This document shows, one piece after another, positions 6,807-12,238 of a stretch of DNA of 12,238 nucleotides (the stretch's first letter is position 1; every line of letters starts with the position of its first letter). The DNA is taken from NCBI GenBank assembly GCA_900544705.1, contig UQWH01000058.1, positions 1 through 12,238 on the forward strand. The letters run 5' to 3'. Under the pieces are notes generated by a model, which worked only from the letters and a program-made list of their open reading frames with translations, searched no databases and had not been told where the DNA came from. This stretch comes from an uncultured Eubacteriales bacterium. GTDB lineage: Bacteria > Bacillota > Clostridia > Oscillospirales > Oscillospiraceae. The translations under genes and the position numbers were made by a program.

Positions 6807-7740
6807 GGCGGCCGCCTTTCTTCTGGCGCGCGACCGCTTTGTCATTCTGACGCACCGCCGCCCCGACGGCGATACGATCGGCTGCGCCGCCGCGCTCTGC
6901 GGCGGTCTGCGCGCACTGGGCAAGCAGGCGGCAATTTTGGAAAATCCCCAGTTCACCCCGAAATTCCGACCCTATCTGGAGGGCCTGACCTGCCCGGCCG
7001 TGCAGGACGGCGACTGCATCGTCGCCGTGGACATCGCGACCGAGCGCATCTTTGCCTATAACGCAGCGGAGCTGCCGAGCCGCGTCGAGCTTGTGATCGA
7101 CCACCACGGCCGCAACTCCGCCTATGCCGCAAACGGCCTCGTAGAGCCGCAGACCGCCGCCTGCGGTGAGATCGTCCTGCGTGTCCTGCAGGCGATGGGC
7201 GCTCCCCTGACCAAGCGCATCGCGGAGGCGCTCTATGTGGCCATCTCCACGGACACCGGCTGCTTCCGCTACAGCAACACCACCGCCGAAACGCTCCGCG
7301 CGGCGGCGGTCTGCAAGGACGCGGGCGCGGATACCTTCGCGATCAACCGCGTGATGTTCCTGACGCGCCGTCTAGCGCGGCTGAAGCTGGACGCCTATCT
7401 GACGCAGACCACTGAGTTCTACGCGGGCGGTATCGTCGCCGTCAGCGCGATCCCCTCCGATCTGATCGCCTCTCTGGGGCTGACGGAGGACGACATCGAC
7501 GACATCTCCGGCTTCGGACGCGACATTGAAGGCGTGGAGATCGGCGTGATGATCCGGCAGGCGCCGGAGGGCGGCAAGCTCTCCGTCCGCACCTCGCCGG
7601 CCTACAACGCCGCGGAATACTGCGCGCAGCTCGGCGGCGGCGGTCACGCCGCGGCGGCCGGCGCGACGGTCCCCGGCGGCATTGCAGAGGCAAAGGAGGC
7701 CATTCTGCGCGTCCTTCGCGCGTCGGGGGTCGCTGTCTGA
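6784..7740 (+). CDS. nrnA: NrnA-type DHH phosphoesterase (nanoRNase/pAp phosphatase)
   Basis: A 318-residue DHH/DHHA1 protein. NrnA enzymes degrade 2-5 nt RNAs and dephosphorylate 3'-phosphoadenosine 5'-phosphate, using two Mn ions. Metal-binding motifs are complete: THRRPDGDT (23-31) with H24, D28 and D30; VAVD (D83); DHH (106-108); STDTG (155-159) with D157. The DHHA1 substrate-binding motif GGGGHAAAAG starts at 284. The ATG at 6784 is preceded 9 nt upstream by GGAGG (6770-6774), inside rbfA, so translation of the two is likely coupled. The longer upstream frame is a shadow of rbfA. The stop overlaps the truB start by one base. A c-di-AMP phosphodiesterase activity is possible, but no GdpP-type membrane or PAS domains are present. 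Confidence 0.93.
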   Translation: MKQLTVNEAAAFLLARDRFVILTHRRPDGDTIGCAAALCGGLRALGKQAAILENPQFTPKFRPYLEGLTCPAVQDGDCIVAVDIATERIFAYNAAELPSRVELVIDHHGRNSAYAANGLVEPQTAACGEIVLRVLQAMGAPLTKRIAEALYVAISTDTGCFRYSNTTAETLRAAAVCKDAGADTFAINRVMFLTRRLARLKLDAYLTQTTEFYAGGIVAVSAIPSDLIASLGLTEDDIDDISGFGRDIEGVEIGVMIRQAPEGGKLSVRTSPAYNAAEYCAQLGGGGHAAAAGATVPGGIAEAKEAILRVLRASGVAV

Positions 7741-8609
7741 TGGCAAACGGAATTCTGATCGTGGACAAGCCCGCCGGATGGACCTCGCAGGATGTGGTCG
7801 CCAAGCTGCGCGGCGTTTTCCACGAAAAACGCATTGGGCACGGCGGCACGCTCGACCCCATGGCCACGGGCGTCCTGCCGGTCTTTCTGGGCCGTGCGAC
7901 GCGCGCGGTGGAATTTTTTGAGCACGCGGACAAGACCTACCTTGCCGCGCTGCGTCCCGGCGTCGTGACCGACACGCAGGACATCACCGGCACGGTGCTG
8001 CACGAGCAGCCCGCAGACGTTTCCCCGGAGGCGCTGGCGGCTGTCCTGCCGCGCTTTCTCGGCCCGCAGGAGCAGGTGCCGCCGATGTATTCCGCGATCA
8101 AGGTCGGCGGGAAGAAGCTCTACGAGCTGGCGCGCGCCGGGAAGGAAGTTGCGCGGAAGCCGCGCCAAATTGAAATTTTTTCCCTTGACCCCTGCGGGAC
8201 CGACGGACAGGATCTTCTCCTGCGCGTCCACTGCTCCAAGGGCACCTACGTCCGCACGCTCTGCCACGACATCGGCGCGGCGTTGGGCTGCGGCGGCTGC
8301 ATGGCCGCGCTGCGGCGCGAACAGGCCGGGGCCTATACGCTGGCGCAGGCCGTTCCTCTGGAGGAGCTGCTGCACCATCCGGATCCCGCTTCCCTTTTAA
8401 TGCCGGTGGACAGCCTGTTTGCCGCGCTGCCCGCCGCAGCGCTTTTCGCACCGCAGGAGAAAAAGTGCCGCAACGGCGCCGCCTTCTCCGCCGGGCTTGC
8501 GGATGGACGCTGGCGCCTGTACGGGCAGAACGGTGAATTTCTTGCGCTCGCCGCGGCTGAAAACGGCACGGTCAGGACAATCAAGAGTTTTTTCGAGGTT
8601 TCGGTATGA
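7740..8609 (+). CDS. truB: tRNA pseudouridine-55 synthase
   Basis: A 289-residue TruB, which converts U55 in the T loop of most tRNAs to pseudouridine. The N-terminal ILIVDKPAGWTSQDVV (5-20) is typical. The catalytic motif GHGGTLDPMATGVLP (33-47) carries the nucleophile D39. KTYLAALRPGVVTDTQD (66-82), VPPMYSAIKVGGKKLYELARAG and the RVHCSKGTYVRTLCHDIG motif follow. Length is normal. The ATG overlaps the last base of the nrnA stop (TGATG) and the ribosome binding site is only a G-rich stretch (GGGGG near 7726-7730), so it probably relies on translational coupling. The 3' end overlaps ribF by 4 bp (ATGA). Confidence 0.97.
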   Translation: MANGILIVDKPAGWTSQDVVAKLRGVFHEKRIGHGGTLDPMATGVLPVFLGRATRAVEFFEHADKTYLAALRPGVVTDTQDITGTVLHEQPADVSPEALAAVLPRFLGPQEQVPPMYSAIKVGGKKLYELARAGKEVARKPRQIEIFSLDPCGTDGQDLLLRVHCSKGTYVRTLCHDIGAALGCGGCMAALRREQAGAYTLAQAVPLEELLHHPDPASLLMPVDSLFAALPAAALFAPQEKKCRNGAAFSAGLADGRWRLYGQNGEFLALAAAENGTVRTIKSFFEVSV

Positions 8610-9511
8610 ATGAAAACTGCGTTCTCGCGCTGGGCTTTTTTGACGGCGTGCACCTCGGCCACGGCGGTCTGCTTGCGCAGACGCGGGAGGTGGCCGACCG
8701 ACTCGGCCTGCCCGCCGCAGCGCTGACCTTTGACACCCACCCGGACGAGTTGGTGTTCGGCAGGCCCGTTCCGCTCATCAACACCCCCGCCGACCGCGAA
8801 TGGCTGATGCACACGTATTACGGCATTGACCGTGTCTTCTCCCTGCACTTCGACCGCGAAACCATGCACCAGCCATGGCGCGAATTTGTCCTAGAGCGCC
8901 TGCTGGGTGAGTATAAAGCGGCGCATGTGGTCTGCGGCCACGATTTCCGCTTCGGCGACCGCGGCGCTGGCGACCCAGAAAAGCTGGCAGCGCTCTGCCG
9001 CGAGGAGGGCGTTGGCTGCGACTGCATTCCGGAGATCTGTATGGACGGGCAGACGGTGTCCTCCACCCTCATCCGCCGCCTGCTTGCCGAGGGCGAGATG
9101 GCGCGCGCGGTGCGCTTCCTCGGACATCCGCACGTGCTCAGCGGCACGGTCGTGAGCGGGCGCAGGCTGGGACGAACCATCGGCATCCCGACGGCGAATT
9201 TGCAGCTTCCGCAGGGCGTTCTCACCCCGCGCTTCGGTGTCTATGCAGCGAAGGCCTGCTTTGACGGGCAGCGCCTCCCGGCGGTCGTGAACATCGGCGT
9301 CCGCCCGACCGTGGGCGGCGGCAGCGTCACGGTGGAGCCTTGGATCCTCGACTATGAGGGCGACCTGTACGGCAAGCGCCTGCGGTTGGAGATTTACACC
9401 TTCCTGCGCCCGGAGCGAAAATTCTCCTCTCTGGAGGAACTGCGGCAGGAAGTTCTGCACAACGCCGCCCAGACGCGGGCATTTTTTGACGATTCCGAGC
9501 AATCCTGTTAA
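8606..9511 (+). CDS. ribF: Bifunctional riboflavin kinase/FAD synthetase
   Basis: A 301-residue RibF that makes FMN and then FAD from riboflavin and ATP. The N-terminal FAD synthetase domain shows FDGVHLGH (12-19), the nucleotidyltransferase HxGH-type motif, then TFDTHPDE (41-48), GHDFRFGDRGAGD (111-123) and SSTLIRRLL (152-160). The C-terminal riboflavin kinase domain has GRTIGIPTANL (189-199), with the PTAN motif, then GVYAA, VVNIGVRPT and DYEGDLYG. The N-terminus is short: the family usually has about 10-20 residues before the first motif. The chosen start gives an ATGA overlap with truB and a GAGG 8 nt upstream. It is the last gene of the operon. No FMN riboswitch is seen; the gene is expressed from the operon. 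Confidence 0.96.
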   Translation: MNENCVLALGFFDGVHLGHGGLLAQTREVADRLGLPAAALTFDTHPDELVFGRPVPLINTPADREWLMHTYYGIDRVFSLHFDRETMHQPWREFVLERLLGEYKAAHVVCGHDFRFGDRGAGDPEKLAALCREEGVGCDCIPEICMDGQTVSSTLIRRLLAEGEMARAVRFLGHPHVLSGTVVSGRRLGRTIGIPTANLQLPQGVLTPRFGVYAAKACFDGQRLPAVVNIGVRPTVGGGSVTVEPWILDYEGDLYGKRLRLEIYTFLRPERKFSSLEELRQEVLHNAAQTRAFFDDSEQSC

Positions 9512-9512
9512 C

Positions 9513-9554
9513 GTAAAATTCCTCCGCCGGCTTGAGCCAGCGGAGGAATTTTAC
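9513..9554. terminator. Long bidirectional terminator between ribF and the DUF2500 gene
   Basis: Two 19-base arms (9513-9531 and 9536-9554) around loop TTGA pair except for one C-A mismatch. The outer part is GTAAAATT/AATTTTAC, so each strand ends its hairpin in a short U-rich stretch. It starts 2 bp after the ribF stop and ends 3 bp before the convergent DUF2500 stop, so it likely serves both transcripts. Confidence 0.85.
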
Positions 9555-9556
9555 AA

Positions 9557-9907
9557 TTATTGTGCTTTTACAAAGCCGAGGTATTGCGTTCCCTGAAAGG
9601 TCAGGCTGCCGGTAATGCCCTCGGTCAGCAGCGCATACTGCTGCGGGTCGACGGCAAACTCTACATAATTCCCGTCACCCTTCAAAAAGGTCACATAGTA
9701 GCCCAGAACCGCCTGCCCCTGCTGCACGCTCTGCTGGATCAGGGTTCTGCGGGCGGCGACCTGCGCCGGAACCGTCTGCGGCTGCGCCGCCTGCTGGTCT
9801 TCCTTTCTGCGCGCCAGCGAGGTGATCAAAAGCGCCACGCCGACGATCACGCCGCTGACGACCAGAATTGCGAGCACGATCAAAAGCCCGCTTCCCATTA
9901 CATTCAT
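9557..9907 (-). CDS. DUF2500 family membrane-anchored protein
   Basis: A 116-residue protein with one N-terminal membrane segment (about residues 7-31, followed by ARRKE, so the rest is probably cytosolic by the positive-inside rule). A Gln/Ala-rich linker leads to a small C-terminal domain. GYYVTFLKGDGNYVEFAVD, LLTEGITGSLTFQGTQYLGF matches what I know of the DUF2500 family (YxVTF, FxV, GxLTFQGTxYLGF). No function is established for the family, and no catalytic residues are evident. The ATG at 9907 has AAGGAG upstream on its strand. Its start overlaps the stop of the polysaccharide deacetylase gene by 4 bp (ATGA), so the two are translated from one mRNA. A second in-frame ATG three codons later is less well placed. 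Confidence 0.83.
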   Translation of the reverse strand: MNVMGSGLLIVLAILVVSGVIVGVALLITSLARRKEDQQAAQPQTVPAQVAARRTLIQQSVQQGQAVLGYYVTFLKGDGNYVEFAVDPQQYALLTEGITGSLTFQGTQYLGFVKAQ

Positions 9908-10773
9908 TTTATTTCTCCTTTTCTTTCTAAAATATCTGCTAACTCGTCAAATGTGACGAAGGTATAGCCGCAGCTTTTCAGCATCCGGATAATCGCCTCG
10001 ACCTTCAGCCGGTAGGTGTGCAGGCCGGAATTGAGATAATACCGGTCGTAGAGCTTCAGGCCGTGCATCGCAGGCGGCCGCTCCCGCGACAGCTCAAAGG
10101 GATGCAGATAGAAAACATAATAATCGTTTTCGCGCAGATAGCTGCCGATGAGCGGCAGGATAAAGCCCCAGTGACCCAGCCGGACATAGCCCCCGCCGGA
10201 GATGGGGTAGTTTTTGCCAAACAGCTTCTGGCAGGTCATGCCGAATTCATAGAAGCCGTTTTTGCGGAACACGCCCTTCAACAGTTCCCGGAAATCGCTC
10301 ATGTCGAGCTTTTCTACATGACGCGCAGGTGCAAAATCCATGCGGCTGGAATCGTAGCGGAAACCGAGGCCGCGCAGAATATTCAGCTTGCTTTTGTCCA
10401 GACTGAAGCAAGGCGCGCGGTAGCCGGTCACCTTTGTCTGAAATTCCTCTTCGAGAAGCGCCTTGGCCTCGCGCGTTTCGCGCAGAAAGCGTGCATCGTC
10501 CATGCAGTCCGGCGGTGTGTGCTGCAAGCCATGCAGCGCAAGGCGGTGGCCGCGCCGCAGGTAGCGCAGCAGGCGCTCCTTTTCGCGCTGCGCCGTCCGG
10601 CAAACCGCAAACATTGTCGCGCGGATCTGGTGCTTTTCCAGCAGGCGGATGTATTCGTCCAGCCCGTCCAGCATATCTCGCGTCACCGTCTCGCCGGAAT
10701 TCGCAACACATTCCGTGTCCGTGAATTCCTCGACGTCCATGGTGAACACGGCGTACTTTCTTCTGTGCTCCAT
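9904..10773 (-). CDS. Polysaccharide deacetylase (NodB-type, cytosolic)
   Basis: A 289-residue carbohydrate esterase family 4-like enzyme. Motif 1 is TMDVEEF (11-17) with D13, a variant of the classic TFDDG that resembles the TxDVEDxF seen in exopolysaccharide-locus deacetylases. Motif 2 is HGLQH (H81, H85), the metal-binding HxxxH. Motif 3 is GYRAPCFS (117-124). A late FYLHPFEL (221-228) supplies the conserved H224. There is no signal peptide or membrane segment, so it probably acts in the cytoplasm, perhaps on a precursor sugar or lipid-linked glycan; the substrate is unknown. The ATG at 10773 has only a weak GAGAGAG ribosome site. No glycosyltransferases are adjacent. It overlaps the DUF2500 gene by 4 bp and is preceded by a good promoter. 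Confidence 0.88.
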   Translation of the reverse strand: MEHRRKYAVFTMDVEEFTDTECVANSGETVTRDMLDGLDEYIRLLEKHQIRATMFAVCRTAQREKERLLRYLRRGHRLALHGLQHTPPDCMDDARFLRETREAKALLEEEFQTKVTGYRAPCFSLDKSKLNILRGLGFRYDSSRMDFAPARHVEKLDMSDFRELLKGVFRKNGFYEFGMTCQKLFGKNYPISGGGYVRLGHWGFILPLIGSYLRENDYYVFYLHPFELSRERPPAMHGLKLYDRYYLNSGLHTYRLKVEAIIRMLKSCGYTFVTFDELADILERKGEIK

Positions 10774-10796
10774 GATTCTCTCTCTGTTTTTTACTC

Positions 10797-10809
10797 GGCG
10801 GGAACCGCC
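10797..10809 (-). other. 5'-terminal hairpin of the deacetylase mRNA
   Basis: On the minus strand GGCGG-TTC-CCGCC forms a 5-bp stem with a 3-nt loop. It begins at or within a base or two of the predicted transcript start (near 10809), so it would cap the 5' end of the mRNA. Such hairpins can protect transcripts from 5' decay, but no function is shown here. Confidence 0.45.
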
Positions 10810-10815
10810 TTGTCT

Positions 10816-10844
10816 ATTTTATTGCATCCGCACAGGAAAGTCAA
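10816..10844 (-). promoter_or_regulatory. Promoter of the deacetylase-DUF2500 unit
   Basis: On the minus strand the -35 box is TTGACT (10839-10844), the spacer is 17 bp, and the -10 box is TAAAAT (10816-10821). Each hexamer differs from consensus at one position. The predicted start near 10809 gives a leader of about 36 nt. Confidence 0.85.
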
Positions 10845-10945
10845 CCGAAAGGCGCCCCTCGTAACTGTCAAAAAACTGTCTGACCGAAAGCTTCGGAGGG
10901 AAGAAAAGAGTAATCCTTCATTTTTTGATTTTGCAATTTTGCAGG

Positions 10946-10985
10946 CAGCTTGTCAAAAAGTCCAAAAGGACTTTTTGACAAGCTG
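10946..10985. repeat. 18-bp perfect inverted repeat (palindromic intergenic element)
   Basis: Arms CAGCTTGTCAAAAAGTCC (10946-10963) and its exact complement (10968-10985) enclose AAAA. It lies just beyond the amidase terminator, in a 236-bp gene-free stretch. Neither strand has a clear U tract after the hairpin, so it is not a standard terminator. A related GTCAAAAA occurs at 10867-10874. It could be a dispersed palindromic repeat, a second stabilising hairpin, or an end of a small non-autonomous element. Confidence 0.8.
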
Positions 10986-11006
10986 AAAAGGGGGCTTACG
11001 CCCCCT
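10986..11006 (-). terminator. Intrinsic terminator of the holin-amidase unit
   Basis: On the minus strand AGGGGGC-GTAA-GCCCCCT forms a 7-bp stem, and the T run at 10986-10989 follows directly. It starts 3 bp after the amidase stop codon. The U tract is short, but the neighbouring 18-bp palindrome may reinforce it. Confidence 0.8.
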
Positions 11007-11009
11007 GTG

Positions 11010-11660
11010 TTATGCGTTTCCATGCAGCCGGTAAAGGACGCGCATGAGCTGCGCGCCCGTAACTGCGCCGTTTTCGTCCAATCCATCCAGCAGGCCCTTT
11101 TCGCGCGCCCAGCGAAGCGCCGCATCCTCCGCGCCGCCCGGCGCGGCGTAGGCAACGCCAAAATGATCGCAGATCCCTTGGCAAATTGCCTCGCCGATCT
11201 CCGTCGGATGCGAGATCAGCCACTTTGCCGCCTCGACATTGTCGTGGAAGTCCACCTCGATATACACGCAAGGCGCATTGGAAACCTTGATTTCGTAAAG
11301 TCCCGGCCGCGCCGTGAGGTTTTCGCTGCTGCCCGGCGTGATGGACGCCAACCGCCGGAAAATCGCCTGCGCCGCCTTGTAGCCGCTGCCCGTCGTGTTG
11401 AAGGCAAACATCCGCGTTCCGGACACCGTCCCGTCAAATGCATTGGTGTGGATGCAGACATGCAGATCGGAATTCCAGCGGTTGGACTCTGCCACGCGCG
11501 CATACATATCGGAAGTCTGGTTGTTTTTGACCTCAAAACCGCAGCGTTCCAGCGCGCGCTGCGCCGCATCGGCAAAGCGGCGGCACTGTGCCGCCTCGTT
11601 CGTCCCGCCATAGGCGTAGAGGTTGCCGGTCTGGTCGCTTGGACTGAGATAAATCTTCAC
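11010..11660 (-). CDS. Endolysin-type N-acetylmuramoyl-L-alanine amidase
   Basis: A 216-residue protein resembling Amidase_3 (PF01520) endolysins, which cut the amide bond between MurNAc and L-Ala in peptidoglycan. The core shows NEAAQC (E22, a probable zinc ligand), CIHTNAF (69-75, with H71) and YIEVDFHDN (133-141), with E135 as the likely catalytic Glu. The usual N-terminal zinc histidine (DPGHGG) is not present: the region reads LSPSDQTGN (5-13). The C-terminal 40 residues (EDAALRWAREKGLLDG... TGAQLMRVLYRL) look like a short SLH-like segment. There is no signal peptide, as expected for an endolysin released by a holin. The start is GTG (11658-11660), overlapping the holin stop as GTGA, with a very strong AAGGGAGGAGG upstream inside the holin gene. 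Confidence 0.87.
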   Translation of the reverse strand: MKIYLSPSDQTGNLYAYGGTNEAAQCRRFADAAQRALERCGFEVKNNQTSDMYARVAESNRWNSDLHVCIHTNAFDGTVSGTRMFAFNTTGSGYKAAQAIFRRLASITPGSSENLTARPGLYEIKVSNAPCVYIEVDFHDNVEAAKWLISHPTEIGEAICQGICDHFGVAYAAPGGAEDAALRWAREKGLLDGLDENGAVTGAQLMRVLYRLHGNA

Positions 11661-11848
11661 AACTCTCCTCCTCCCTTTTCATGCTGTACGCCGAAATAAA
11701 AACTGATGACCGACGTGACAATGATCATAATATTGTCCGGGCTGATCTCTCCCCGCAGCGCGAGGATGATGAACACGGCAATCACGGAAAGCGTCACGAT
11801 GGTCTTGACCTTCAGCATATTGGCAAGATTCTGCAAAATGTTCCTCAT
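11657..11848 (-). CDS. Holin-like small membrane protein
   Basis: A 63-residue protein with two predicted membrane helices (about 14-32 and 38-55), a short turn between them (RGEISPDN) and a charged C-terminus (QHEKGGGEL). Size, topology and a 4-bp overlap with a downstream amidase gene are typical of phage holin/endolysin cassettes, and the helix-turn-helix sequence resembles small Clostridia holins. Holins form inner-membrane holes that let the cytosolic amidase reach the wall; here this is inferred from context. The ATG at 11848 has GGGAGG about 12 nt upstream, which is somewhat long. Only the adjacent amidase accompanies it: no portal, tail or integrase gene is visible. Confidence 0.75.
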   Translation of the reverse strand: MRNILQNLANMLKVKTIVTLSVIAVFIILALRGEISPDNIMIIVTSVISFYFGVQHEKGGGEL

Positions 11849-11881
11849 TTGCTTCGCGTCCCTCCCTTTTCGCGCCCTTTC

Positions 11882-11910
11882 AGTCTATGCGGGCTTGATG
11901 ATTTTGGCAA
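11882..11910 (-). promoter_or_regulatory. Promoter of the holin-amidase unit
   Basis: On the minus strand the -35 box is TTGCCA (11905-11910, 5 of 6 matches), the spacer is 17 bp, and the -10 box is TAGACT (11882-11887, 4 of 6). The -35 box directly abuts the U tract of the uridine kinase terminator. The predicted start near 11875 leaves about 27 nt to the holin ATG. Confidence 0.6.
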
Positions 11911-11949
11911 CAAAAAATGGCAGGCGCTGCTAAGAAGCAAGTGCCTGCC
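11911..11949 (-). terminator. Intrinsic terminator of the uridine kinase gene
   Basis: The stem GGCAGGC...GCCTGCC extends inward to about 13 bp with one bulged base and loop TCTT on the minus strand (arms 11936-11949 and 11919-11931). ATTTTTTG follows (11911-11918). It lies about 20 bp after the udk stop and separates it from the holin-amidase unit. Confidence 0.87.
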
Positions 11950-11968
11950 TATTCCTCTTTTTACATTT

Positions 11969-12238
11969 TTACACATCCTCGCAGTGATCAATATGCCGCT
12001 GAATACGGTCAATGATCATTTCCAGCGCGACGAGGTTCTTGCCGCCCTCCAGAACGACCAGATCGGCGTTCTTCTTGCTTGGCTCAACGAACTGTTCGTG
12101 CATCGGCTTGACCGTGGAAAGGTACTGCGACAGCACCGAATCCAGGCTTCTGCCGCGTTTGGCGACGTCGCGCTTGATGCGGCGGATCAACCGGACATCT
12201 GCGTCCGTATCCACGAAGATCTTAATATCCATCTGCTC
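11969..12238 (-). CDS. udk: Uridine kinase, C-terminal part (gene runs off the window)
   Basis: The 90 visible codons encode the C-terminal part of a uridine/cytidine kinase, which phosphorylates uridine or cytidine to UMP or CMP in pyrimidine salvage. Diagnostic features are DIKIFVDTDADVRLIRRIKRD, RGRSLDSVLSQYLSTVKPMH and FVEPSKKNADLVV. These match the conserved C-terminal half of bacterial Udk: the D-T-D-x-D-x-R-x-x-R-R-x-x-R-D and P-M-H-x-x-F-V-E-P-S-K motifs. The P-loop and the start lie upstream, outside the window. The ATG at 12232 is an internal methionine (the frame continues as Glu-Gln to the edge), not the true start. The stop is followed by its own terminator. Confidence 0.93.
   Translation of the reverse strand, partial: EQMDIKIFVDTDADVRLIRRIKRDVAKRGRSLDSVLSQYLSTVKPMHEQFVEPSKKNADLVVLEGGKNLVALEMIIDRIQRHIDHCEDV

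Noticed and set aside
9513..9554. Considered whether the long hairpin after ribF is an FMN riboswitch or mobile-element end
   Set aside because: It is a simple near-perfect hairpin flush between two convergent stop codons, with U-rich ends on both strands; a bidirectional terminator explains it.
10018..10986. A 322-codon plus-strand frame across the deacetylase gene
   Set aside because: It lies antisense to a gene with clear NodB motifs and good promoter evidence, and it runs into the palindrome and terminator region.
10950..11699. A 249-codon plus-strand frame opposite the amidase
   Set aside because: It starts inside the palindrome and is antisense to a well-supported amidase; no ribosome binding site.

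Overview
The window reads as a chromosomal housekeeping segment of a fairly GC-rich gut-type Firmicute, most likely class Clostridia, Oscillospirales-like. This is inferred from the gene order rimP-nusA-ylxR-rplGA-infB-rbfA-nrnA-truB-ribF, the short two-KH NusA without C-terminal acidic repeats, strong AGGAGG ribosome binding sites, and TTGACA/TATAAT promoters set in AT-rich gaps.

Left end (1-1511). A leftward tRNA cluster (elongator tRNA-Met, then the first 14 bases of what looks like tRNA-Glu with no spacer) is driven by a perfect sigma-A consensus promoter. Next come two convergent membrane-protein genes whose 3' ends overlap by 38 bp: a 141-residue CmpB/PF06541-like protein (+) and a 280-residue protein of unknown function with about 8 membrane segments (-).

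Centre (1670-9555). This is a long rightward translation and RNA-metabolism operon. It starts at an extended -10 promoter, followed by a short leader holding a terminator-like hairpin with an interrupted U tract. It then encodes ribosome maturation (RimP, RbfA), transcription elongation and termination (NusA), the YlxR/RnpM and L7Ae-like RNA-binding proteins, IF2, the NrnA nanoRNase/pAp phosphatase, TruB and RibF. Genes are tightly packed or overlapping, except for one strong intrinsic terminator between infB and rbfA. A long bidirectional terminator closes the operon after ribF.

Right end (9557-12238), all leftward. First is a two-gene unit with its own good promoter: a cytosolic NodB-type polysaccharide deacetylase and a DUF2500 membrane-anchored protein. 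An intergenic stretch of about 240 bp follows, with an 18-bp perfect palindrome and a terminator. Then comes a two-gene holin-like/amidase (endolysin-type) cassette with no other phage genes next to it. Last is the 3' part of a uridine kinase gene with its own terminator.

No CRISPR array, insertion sequence or transposase is visible. I do not see an obviously new multi-gene system. The best leads are the stand-alone holin/amidase pair, whose amidase lacks the usual first zinc histidine, the two terminators built into the nusA-infB operon, and the deacetylase/DUF2500 pair.
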